Shown here one piece after another: positions 29,130 to 35,393 of a DNA stretch of 35,393 bases (the stretch's first letter is position 1; each line of letters starts with the position of its first letter). A program made the translations under genes and the position numbers. The notes beneath the pieces are model-generated. The model saw only the letters and a list, made by a program, of their open reading frames with translations. It ran no database searches and was not told the DNA's origin. Source of the stretch: a virus; IMG/VR virus record IMGVR_UViG_3300034062_007600, positions 1-35,393 of that record; one strand, written 5' to 3'.

Positions 29130-30154
29130 GCACCACCACCATGAGCACCACCGATCTCTCCCTCTCCCTCGGCGCGCCCTCCGGCGTTCCCCACGGCCAC
29201 GGCCGCGCCGCGCGCGTCGATGCCTTCCACTCGAGCGTGGCCGACCTCAACCGCCGCCTGCACTGGCGCGCGGACGCGACGGGCGTGCTCCACCTCGCGC
29301 GCCAGCTCGAGGACCTGGACGCCAAGCTTTACGAGACCCTCTTCCCCGGAGCCAAGGCCGCGGCGCTCATCCCGATGAAGTCGGACATCGATCCCGGCGC
29401 GGAGACGCACACTTTCCAGTTCGGTGACATCGCGGGCCGTCCGCGCCCGACGAATGCCGCGATGGGCCGCGACTTCCCGGTGATCGAAATCACCGGCGGG
29501 AGCGCGACCGTCACGCTCGGGAGCTGGACGTGTGGCTACCGCTACAGTGTCCAGGAGCTCCGGCGCGGCGCGATGAGTGGCCTCCAGATTGACGCGTCGA
29601 AGGCCAACGCCGCGCGCAAGGTGATGAGCCTCAACTTCGAGCTCGTGATGGCCTCCGGCTCGAGCGACTACGGATTCAAGGGCCTCGCGAACAACGCAGC
29701 CGTCTCGCTCGTGACCCCCATCACCGGCACGTGGTCTTCGGCCACCGCGCTCCAGATGATCGGGGACGTCGCCAAGGGGATCCGCGCGATCAAGGTCGAC
29801 TCGAAGGGCGCGCACGTCTGCAACCTTGTGGTGCTCCCGCCGTCGCTCATGGCGCTCCTCGAGGTCACGCTCGTGGCCTCCACCGCCGTCACCGCCATCG
29901 AACACCTGCGAAGGACGTATCCGAGCATCGCTTTCGAGGAGTGGACGTTGCTCGAGGACGCGGGCGCTTCGAGCGTCGCGCGGATCGTGTTCGCGGAGCG
30001 GTCGCCCGACAACTACAGCGGCCTTTCGGTGGTGGAGTTCGAGGCCCTCGCGCCGCAGCTCGAGGGCATGGACTACGTGGTGCCCTGTCACCAGCGGCTC
30101 GGCGGCGTGATGGTGCGCTACCCCCTCTCGCTCCGCTACATGGACGGGTGCTGA
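29126..30154 (+). CDS. Major capsid protein, DUF2184-like
   Basis: The 342-residue product starts at GTG 29126 (GTGA overlap, GGAG upstream); ATG 29141 is possible. It has the features of DUF2184 encapsulin-like capsid proteins: LARQLEDLDAKLYETLFPGAKAAALIPMKSDIDPGAETHTFQFGDIAGRPRPTN, GYRYSVQELRRGAMSG, and the C-terminal YVVPCHQRLGGVMVRYPLSLRYMDG. It should fold as HK97 and form the icosahedral shell. The preceding cement and protease genes fit. Confidence 0.88.
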   Translation: MSTTTMSTTDLSLSLGAPSGVPHGHGRAARVDAFHSSVADLNRRLHWRADATGVLHLARQLEDLDAKLYETLFPGAKAAALIPMKSDIDPGAETHTFQFGDIAGRPRPTNAAMGRDFPVIEITGGSATVTLGSWTCGYRYSVQELRRGAMSGLQIDASKANAARKVMSLNFELVMASGSSDYGFKGLANNAAVSLVTPITGTWSSATALQMIGDVAKGIRAIKVDSKGAHVCNLVVLPPSLMALLEVTLVASTAVTAIEHLRRTYPSIAFEEWTLLEDAGASSVARIVFAERSPDNYSGLSVVEFEALAPQLEGMDYVVPCHQRLGGVMVRYPLSLRYMDGC

Positions 30155-30158
30155 CGCC

Positions 30159-30401
30159 GTGCGCGTGGTCAATCGCCACTCGGCTCCTGTCGACCACCTC
30201 GCGCCGGGCGCGGAGGGAGACCTCCCGGACTCTCCCGCCGTCCGCGCGCTCGTGGTCGCGGGGCTCCTCGAGGTGTGCGAGGTCGACCACGCGCCCGCGT
30301 CACCGGTGGAGGTGGAGGACACTCTCCCGCCTCCTCCGCCGGTGCCGTCTCTCCCCTCGCCTCCTCCTCCTCCTCCGCGCGCGAAGGCCCGCAAGCGGTG
30401 A
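30159..30401 (+). CDS. Small Pro-rich protein after the capsid gene
   Basis: The 80-residue product starts at GTG 30159. The first 45 residues hold HLAPGAEGDLPDSPAVRALVVAGLLEV, a common motif in small proteins between capsid and connector genes. The end is proline runs and a basic tail (RAKARKR). It may be a head accessory protein. Confidence 0.6.
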   Translation: MRVVNRHSAPVDHLAPGAEGDLPDSPAVRALVVAGLLEVCEVDHAPASPVEVEDTLPPPPPVPSLPSPPPPPPRAKARKR

Positions 30402-30736
30402 CTGTCACGGCCGCGAGTCTCAAAGCGCGCTTCGTGGAGTTCGCTCCGGTGGCGGACGCCGTGGTGACGGCCAACATCACCGCGGCCACGCTTCGCACGA
30501 GCGCGGCCGTGTTCACCACGCCGGAGGTGTTCGACGAAGCCGTGCTCCTCCGCGCGGCACACCAGCTTGCCTCCTCTCCCGGCGGCATGGCCGCTCGCCT
30601 CGAGGGCGTGGCCCTCGCGGCTCCCTCGAGCGTGGCCGCGGACCTCGGGCGCACGACCTATGGCGCGTCGCTCCTGGCGCTCCTCCGGGAGCGCGCGGGC
30701 GGGCCACACCAGATCGGGTGCGGGCCGCTCGCATGA
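30398..30736 (+). CDS. Head-tail connector protein, DUF4054-like
   Basis: The 112-residue product starts at GTG 30398 (GTGA overlap). It matches DUF4054: LKARFVEFAPVADAVVTANI, EAVLLRAAHQLASSPGGMA and RTTYGASLLALLRERAGG. These proteins form the ring below the portal. The position after the capsid gene is standard. Confidence 0.78.
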   Translation: MTVTAASLKARFVEFAPVADAVVTANITAATLRTSAAVFTTPEVFDEAVLLRAAHQLASSPGGMAARLEGVALAAPSSVAADLGRTTYGASLLALLRERAGGPHQIGCGPLA

Positions 30737-31206
30737 CCGCGCGCGTCACCGTGACCGATCGCGGAGCCGACGGGCTCCTCTCGCGGCTCCGCCGCGCCGC
30801 GGGCGCGCGCGTGCGCGTCGGCGTGCTCGAGGAGGCCACGAAGGCCACGCGGGAGGAGGAGGGGTCTCCCCTCACGCTCCTCGAGGTCGCCGCCATCCAC
30901 GAGTTCGGCGCGCCCGCCGCAGGCATCCCGCAGCGGTCGTTTATCCGCGCGGGAGTCGACGCGCAGCTCCCGGAGATTCAGCGGGTGCAGCGTGCACTCG
31001 CGGGGCAGACGATTCGCGGAGCGACCACGCTGGACGTGGCGCTGGACCGGCTCGGAGCCAAGGTCGCGGCCCTCCTCCAAAACCGCATTTCGGCCGGAAT
31101 CGATCCGCCGAACTCCGCCGCGACCATCGCGCGCAAGGGGAGCTCCAAGCCGCTTGTGGACACGGGCCAGCTCAAAGCGGCGATCACTTGGCGGGTGATC
31201 TCGTGA
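30733..31206 (+). CDS. Neck/virion morphogenesis protein, HK97 gp10-like
   Basis: The 157-residue product starts at ATG 30733 (ATGA overlap). It has RVRVGVLEEATK, LLEVAAIHEFGAPAAGIPQRSFIRAGVD, IDPPNSAATIARKGSSKPLVDTGQLKAAITWRV, the gp10-like signature of head closure and tail completion proteins. Confidence 0.8.
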   Translation: MTARVTVTDRGADGLLSRLRRAAGARVRVGVLEEATKATREEEGSPLTLLEVAAIHEFGAPAAGIPQRSFIRAGVDAQLPEIQRVQRALAGQTIRGATTLDVALDRLGAKVAALLQNRISAGIDPPNSAATIARKGSSKPLVDTGQLKAAITWRVIS

Positions 31207-31796
31207 CGCTCTCTCGCGCCACCGCGGAGCCCGCGATGGTCTCGTGGGCCGCGCTCGTGACGGGCGCGGACGCGGCCGTGTGCGCGTGGGAAAACTCTCC
31301 GCGCCCGGTGCACACCGGGACGCTCGTGCTCCTCTCGGAAGTCTCGCTCGCCGCGCGCGGCGCAGACGGCGCGGAGTGGTCTTTCGCCTCCGCCGCGGAC
31401 CCGCTCGCGGAGTTCACGCCGACCGCCTCCGGGTCGCGCGTGTGGACCGTCCAGGTGGGCGTTGAAGTGCATGACCAGCGCGCGGCCACGAGCGCCCGAC
31501 ACGTCGCACAGCGGGCCGTCACGCGGGCGCTGTGGCCCCGCGCGCGGGCGCTCCTCTCGCCCGCTGGTCTCGCGCTCGCCTCCGTCGGCGCTGTGACCCG
31601 CGCCGACTATCGCGTCGACGGCCGCGTCATCTCGCGCGCTGTCTTCGAAGTCGCGCTCAACACGATCGCGCTCGAGGCGGACCTCGCCGGTCGGACCTCG
31701 CGCATCGCCACCGTTTCCGCCACCGCGTCCGTGCGTGACCCGGGCGGCGTCCTCCTCCCCTCCGTGCTCCAACCGCAAGGGACCATTGGCCCATGA
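31203..31796 (+). CDS. Phage neck terminator protein (gp12-like)
   Basis: The 197-residue product starts at GTG 31203 (GTGA overlap) and overlaps the sheath ATG. The pattern VSWAALVTGADAAVCAWENSPRPV, WTVQVGVEVHDQRAATSARHVAQRAV, YRVDGRVISRAVFEVALNTIA fits neck terminator/tail terminator proteins placed before DUF3383-type sheaths. Assignment depends on weak motifs and position. Confidence 0.65.
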   Translation: MTLSRATAEPAMVSWAALVTGADAAVCAWENSPRPVHTGTLVLLSEVSLAARGADGAEWSFASAADPLAEFTPTASGSRVWTVQVGVEVHDQRAATSARHVAQRAVTRALWPRARALLSPAGLALASVGAVTRADYRVDGRVISRAVFEVALNTIALEADLAGRTSRIATVSATASVRDPGGVLLPSVLQPQGTIGP

Positions 31797-33445
31797 GCTT
31801 CGCAGACGACATCGCCTCCGTCACGATCACGCGCGCCAACGTCACGCCCTCGCGTGCCGGGTTCGGCACGCCGATGATCCTGGCCTATCACACGCTCAAC
31901 GCCGACCGCGTGCGGAGCTACTCGAGCCTTTCGGCCATGAGCGCCGACGGCTTCCGCTCGCACGATCCGGCCTACCGCGCGGCCGCTGCGGCCTTCTCGC
32001 AGACCCCGCGCCCGCGTCGGGTGAAGGTCGGCCGACGCGCCCTCGCCCCGACCCAGGTTATCCGCCTCACGCCCGTCGCTCCCTCGGCGGGCGAGGTCTA
32101 CTCGCTGAAGGTCGACGGCCTCGCGGTGTCCTTCACCGCCGACGGCACGCCGACGGTGGCGGAGGTCTGCACCGGCCTCCACGCTGCGATCGGGGCGCTC
32201 GCGGTCGCCAACGCGATCGTGGCGACCGGAGCCTCGAGCGCGTCGTCGCAGACCATCACTGGCGCGTCGCTGGACGGCACCGTGGGCTGGCGGACGATGG
32301 CCACCGCGCGGCACATCACGCTCACTCTGTCCGCGGATGCGCATTGGGACGCCACCACCGCAACGCTCAACGGGCGCGACGTTGACGGCAACGCGATTTC
32401 GGAGTCGCTTTCGATCCCCAACAACGGAGGCGTGACGCTCACCTCCACGAAGCGTTTTCGCACCGTCACGTCGCTCGTGATCCCCGCGCAGAGCGGCACG
32501 AACGGGACGTTCACCGTGGGCGTCGCGGCCCCTCTCACGAGCGCGGACAACACCACGCACGTCACGCTCACCTCCACCGCGGGCGACTTCACGAGCATTG
32601 AGCTCGTGTCGAAGAGCGTCGCGTCGACGGGCGTTTTCAACCTGTCCATCTTGGACGTGTCGACCGACCCCGGCATCGCCACGGACCTCGCCGCGATTCA
32701 TGCGGCCGACCCCGACTACTACGCCATCCTCATCCCGGAGGGAGCCTCCTCCGCCGTGGCCGCGGCCGCGGCCGGATGGGTGGAGACGGTGCGCCGCATC
32801 CTCGTGCTCCAGACGGCCGACGCCCTCGCGTGGGACAACTCGAGCGTGGCGGACATCGCCTTCGTGCTGAAGGCCACTGGCTACACGCGCACGAGCGTGT
32901 GGGCCTACCCGCACTTGGGTCTCGCGACGGGCCAGCTCGCGGCGGCGCTCCTCGGACGGTGTCTCCCGCTGGACCCCGGATCGATCACCTTCGCGCACAA
33001 AGAGTTGGCGGGCGTGACGGTGGTGAGCCTCACGGAGACGCAACAGGCCGCGCTCGAGGGGAAGAACGCGAACCACTACACAGAGATCGGCGACGGCGGA
33101 AACACCTTCCCCGGCAAGGTCGCGGAGGGCGAGTGGATCGATGTTATCCGGGACATTGATCGGAGCTTCGATCGGATGCAAAGCGCCGTGCTCTCCGTGC
33201 TCCGCTCGAGCAACAAGGTCCCTTTCACCGATGACGGCATCGATACGGTTGGCAACGCTCTCCGCGGCGCTCTTCGCGCGGACGCGACCGACGGGATCTA
33301 TTCGACCTTCGCGGTCACCACGCCCGCGGCCTCCGCGGTCTCGTCGGCCGACAAGGCCGCTCGGAGCCTCACCGGCGTCACCTTCACCGCGACCCTCGCG
33401 GGCGCGATCCACCTCACCACCATCACCGGCACCGTGAGCGTCTGA
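31793..33445 (+). CDS. Contractile tail sheath protein, DUF3383-like
   Basis: The 550-residue product starts at ATG 31793 (ATGA overlap). The N terminus (ITRANVTPSRAGFGTPMILAYH) and the C-terminal half (YYAILIPEG, VADIAFVLKATGYTRTSVWAYPHLG, NANHYTEIGDGGNTFPGKVAEGEWIDVIRDIDRS) match DUF3383 sheaths. Residues 153-243 form the domain shared with the cement protein, probably exposed on the sheath surface. Sheath contraction drives the tube through the envelope. Confidence 0.88.
   Translation: MSFADDIASVTITRANVTPSRAGFGTPMILAYHTLNADRVRSYSSLSAMSADGFRSHDPAYRAAAAAFSQTPRPRRVKVGRRALAPTQVIRLTPVAPSAGEVYSLKVDGLAVSFTADGTPTVAEVCTGLHAAIGALAVANAIVATGASSASSQTITGASLDGTVGWRTMATARHITLTLSADAHWDATTATLNGRDVDGNAISESLSIPNNGGVTLTSTKRFRTVTSLVIPAQSGTNGTFTVGVAAPLTSADNTTHVTLTSTAGDFTSIELVSKSVASTGVFNLSILDVSTDPGIATDLAAIHAADPDYYAILIPEGASSAVAAAAAGWVETVRRILVLQTADALAWDNSSVADIAFVLKATGYTRTSVWAYPHLGLATGQLAAALLGRCLPLDPGSITFAHKELAGVTVVSLTETQQAALEGKNANHYTEIGDGGNTFPGKVAEGEWIDVIRDIDRSFDRMQSAVLSVLRSSNKVPFTDDGIDTVGNALRGALRADATDGIYSTFAVTTPAASAVSSADKAARSLTGVTFTATLAGAIHLTTITGTVSV
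32249..32521 (+). other. Shared 91-residue domain, tail sheath copy
   Basis: Encodes sheath residues 153-243, matching cement residues 76-166 without gaps (44 of 91 identical). Confidence 0.85.
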
Positions 33446-33446
33446 C

Positions 33447-33884
33447 ATGACCCTGCGAAACTACGACAGCAACGAGTTTTCCGTGTCGCTTGGGAGCGTC
33501 ACCATCAACTCCGGCCGCGGCGCGGCGGTGTTCTTCAGCCTCGAGCCGCTGGCGGAGGACTTCACGACCCAGCGCGGAGCGGACGGCGAGGTGACTCGCT
33601 CGCGGAGCAACAACCGCGGGGCCGTGGTCAAGCTCACGGTCATGCAGACCTCGCAAGCGCACCGCGACCTCCACGCGCTCCGCGCGCTCGACCTCGCCGC
33701 GCCCAACGGCGCGGGCGTCGCAGCCTTCCAGGCCCGCGACCGCCTCAACGGGCTCCGCTTCGAAGCCGAAAAGGCTTGGATTCGCAAGGCCCCGAATGAG
33801 GGCTTCGGCCGCGAGGCCGCGGAGCGCGAGTGGGAGCTCGAGCTGGGCGAGTTCACGGTCATCGATGAGGTCGCGGGCGCGTGA
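33447..33884 (+). CDS. Tail tube protein, DUF3277-like
   Basis: The 145-residue product starts at ATG 33447, one base after the sheath stop. YDSNEFSVSLGSVTINSGRG, FTTQRGADGEVTRSRSNNRGAVVKLTVMQTSQAH and the closing EWELELGEFTVIDEVAG fit DUF3277 tail tube proteins. It polymerises into the inner tube. Confidence 0.85.
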   Translation: MTLRNYDSNEFSVSLGSVTINSGRGAAVFFSLEPLAEDFTTQRGADGEVTRSRSNNRGAVVKLTVMQTSQAHRDLHALRALDLAAPNGAGVAAFQARDRLNGLRFEAEKAWIRKAPNEGFGREAAEREWELELGEFTVIDEVAGA

Positions 33885-34294
33885 GAGAGCCGCAGCGCAC
33901 ACAGGTCGGCGCATGGGTCTACTCCGTGCGCCCGCTCCCCGCGGGCGCGGGCCTCGCGCTCATGGCGCGACTCGCTCGCATGGCGGGGCCCGGCGTGGCC
34001 GGGCTCCTCGAGGGCGGAGGAGGAGGAGCGATCGGGCGTGCCCTCGCGGGGCTCCTCGAGCGCGTGTCGCCGGACGAAATCGTGGAGGTCGCGCGACAGC
34101 TTGCGGCCACCACGGAGGTCTCGCAGCCCGGCGGGCGCGCGCCCGCGTCGCTGGCGGAAGTCTTCGACGTGCACTTCGCGGGTGACTACCTGGCGCTTGT
34201 GGATTGGCTCCGCTTCGCCCTCGAGGTCAACTACGGCCCTTTCGTCGTCGCGCTGGCGGCGCGTCTCGGCCGCGCCGCCCCTCCCGCGGCGTGA
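33881..34294 (+). CDS. Tail assembly chaperone-like protein
   Basis: The 137-residue product starts at GTG 33881 (GTGA overlap). Features are GAWVYSVRPLPAGAGLALMARLARM, a Gly-rich run, RVSPDEIVEVARQLAATTEV, DVHFAGDYLALVDWLRFALEVNYGPF. The order tube, this gene, a short frame-offset gene, tape measure is that of tail assembly chaperones (lambda G/GT, T4-type TAC). Confidence 0.72.
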   Translation: MREPQRTQVGAWVYSVRPLPAGAGLALMARLARMAGPGVAGLLEGGGGGAIGRALAGLLERVSPDEIVEVARQLAATTEVSQPGGRAPASLAEVFDVHFAGDYLALVDWLRFALEVNYGPFVVALAARLGRAAPPAA

Positions 34295-34479
34295 CCGTGC
34301 GCATCCCGGCGCACGTCCCTTGGCTAGTCCACCGCGTCGCGGTCTCGAGGCGCTACTCGGACCCGCTCGCGACGATCCTAGACCAGTGGTCGATTGACGA
34401 CGTCGTGACCGCCAACGAGGTGCTGGACGCGCTCGAGGAGGCGGAGGAGCGAGCAATGCGCGAGGTGAATCGTGGCTGA
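34291..34479 (+). CDS. Second tail assembly protein, offset by -1 frame
   Basis: The 62-residue product starts at GTG 34291 (GTGA overlap) in the -1 frame of the previous gene, and that frame is open upstream to at least 34204. HVPWLVHRVAVSRRYSDPLATILDQWSIDDVVTANEVLDALEEAEERAM is a typical small TAC partner. A -1 frameshift fusion is possible but no standard slippery heptamer is seen; reinitiation is simpler. Confidence 0.7.
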   Translation: MTVRIPAHVPWLVHRVAVSRRYSDPLATILDQWSIDDVVTANEVLDALEEAEERAMREVNRG

Positions 34480-35393
34480 CGCGCTGCGCGAAGTCTTCGC
34501 GGAATTCGGGATCGAATTCGACGATGCGCAGCTCCAGAAAGGCGCGCAATCCGTCCAGGGCGTGATCGCTGGCGTCCGGCAACTCGCGCAGGTGATCGCG
34601 GGCAACGCAATCGTCGGCGCGATCCGCGAATTCGCCAACGCCTTCGAAGAGCAGGCCGGGAGACTCGAGGACACCGCCGGTGCCCTTGGAACAACGACGC
34701 GTGCGCTCCAGGAAATGCGCTTCGCGGCGGTAAGCGCGGGCCTCTCCACGGAGCAAGCGGACGGGGCGCTACAGCGATTCCAACAGACGGTGGCCGACGC
34801 CGCGGCGACGGGCGGACGGCAAGCGGAGACCCTCCGCGCGATCGGAGTCCAGGCGCGCGGCGCGGATGGCCAGGTCCGCCCGCTTTCGGAACTCTTCGAC
34901 GCGGTCGCGGCGGGGCTCGGTTCCGTCGAAGACCCCGCGCGGAGGAGCCAGATTGCCGTTGACCTCTTCGGCCGCTCCGGAGCCCGCCTCGCGAACGTTC
35001 TCCACGAGGGCGAGGGTGGTGTGGCCGCGCTCCGCGCGGAGCTGGACACACTCGGCGGAGGGATGCTCCCGGAGGCCATCGCGGCGGCGGGAGAATACGG
35101 CGCGGCCACCGACCGCAACGCCGTTGCGCTGGACGCTCTCCGCTCCGTCCTCGCGACCGCGCTCTTGCCGATGCTCACGGCCTTCGTGACGCGCGTGACG
35201 GAGGTCTCCGTGGCGCTCGTGCGACTCGCGCGCGGGACGCACGTGGTAGAGCTGGCGCTCTCCGCGCTCGGAGTCGCCGCGACCGTCACGGCCGCGCGAA
35301 TGCTCCGCGCGTGGCTTCCCGTCCTCCTCCCCTTCGCCAAGGTGGCTCTGGCTATCGGCGCGATCGTCCTCGTGATGGACGATCTCATCACCC
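34472..35393 (+). CDS. Tail tape measure protein, N-terminal part (continues at base 1)
   Basis: Starts at GTG 34472, overlapping the previous gene by eight bases, and runs off the end in frame. It has ADALREVFAEFGIEFDDAQL, a helical amphipathic start, then EDTAGALGTTTRALQEMRFAAVSAGLSTEQADGALQRFQQTVADAAATG and VDLFGRSGARLANVLHEGEGGV. These are conserved tape-measure segments of contractile phages. With 1-789 the protein is 527 residues. Only the joining of the two ends shows this. Confidence 0.88.
   Translation, partial: MADALREVFAEFGIEFDDAQLQKGAQSVQGVIAGVRQLAQVIAGNAIVGAIREFANAFEEQAGRLEDTAGALGTTTRALQEMRFAAVSAGLSTEQADGALQRFQQTVADAAATGGRQAETLRAIGVQARGADGQVRPLSELFDAVAAGLGSVEDPARRSQIAVDLFGRSGARLANVLHEGEGGVAALRAELDTLGGGMLPEAIAAAGEYGAATDRNAVALDALRSVLATALLPMLTAFVTRVTEVSVALVRLARGTHVVELALSALGVAATVTAARMLRAWLPVLLPFAKVALAIGAIVLVMDDLIT
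35267..35393. repeat. Right copy of 127-bp terminal direct repeat
   Basis: Identical to 1-127; see the left copy. Remove one copy when closing the circle. Confidence 0.95.

Overview
The window is one complete, circularly closed genome of a small, very GC-rich tailed phage with a contractile (myovirus-type) tail. The last 127 bases (35267-35393) repeat the first 127 exactly, and a tape-measure gene cut at the right end (from 34472) continues in the same frame at base 1. The unique genome is therefore 35,266 bp and the repeat is most likely the overlap left by assembly. The host cannot be named from sequence. High GC, dominant GTG starts, a lipobox lipoprotein in the lysis block and purine-rich Shine-Dalgarno sites suggest a high-GC, probably Gram-negative bacterium. 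No integrase, excisionase, DNA polymerase, RNA polymerase, tRNA or CRISPR array was found, so the lifestyle is open.

Layout. (a) 1-8442: end of the tape measure, Dit-like hub, baseplate plug, hub, gp138-like spike, gp25-like wedge, baseplate J, DUF2612-like protein, two tail fibres and a small protein. (b) 8439-10799: a lysis block with a receiver domain fused to a holin-like membrane domain, a small lipoprotein, a candidate endolysin with a peptidoglycan-binding domain, and a membrane-anchored Cys protein. It ends at an 11-bp-stem hairpin facing a leftward operon. (c) 10816-12589, minus strand: six small unknown genes, two of them Cys-rich, read from a promoter in the 12590-12687 switch region. 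(d) 12688-18563, plus strand: a Cro/YdaS-like regulator, a double Myb-like protein, a possibly frameshifted gene, a D12 adenine methyltransferase, a ribbon-helix-helix regulator, a replication-initiation protein with iteron-like repeats inside its gene, a DnaB helicase, a RusA-like resolvase and a zinc-ribbon protein. (e) 18597-24239: coiled-coil protein, small terminase, polyproline winged-helix protein, large terminase, portal, minor head protein. (f) 24240-27102: an accessory cassette with its own promoter and a terminator-like hairpin, inserted among the head genes. It holds a strongly acidic protein, three small proteins, a PP-loop (PAPS-reductase-like) enzyme and the amputated start of a cytosine-C5 methyltransferase. 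(g) 27125-34479: DUF2213 protease/scaffold, cement protein, major capsid protein, connectors, neck terminator, tail sheath, tail tube and tail assembly proteins, running into the tape measure.

Most genes are coupled by GTGA or ATGA stop-start overlaps, so a few long transcripts probably cover the genome. Three promoters share TTGACG-N17-TAGG (divergent pair near 12,600; cassette promoter at 24,297). A fourth at 15,259 is near the sigma70 consensus and carries a palindrome, just before the ribbon-helix-helix gene. A different conserved element of about 57-59 nt lies directly before the wedge gene (3388) and the DUF2213 gene (27181), and may be a late promoter giving leaderless transcripts.

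The points most worth following are the receiver-domain/holin-like fusion in the lysis block, the self-contained accessory cassette, the 91-residue domain shared by the capsid cement protein and the tail sheath, and the paired late elements.
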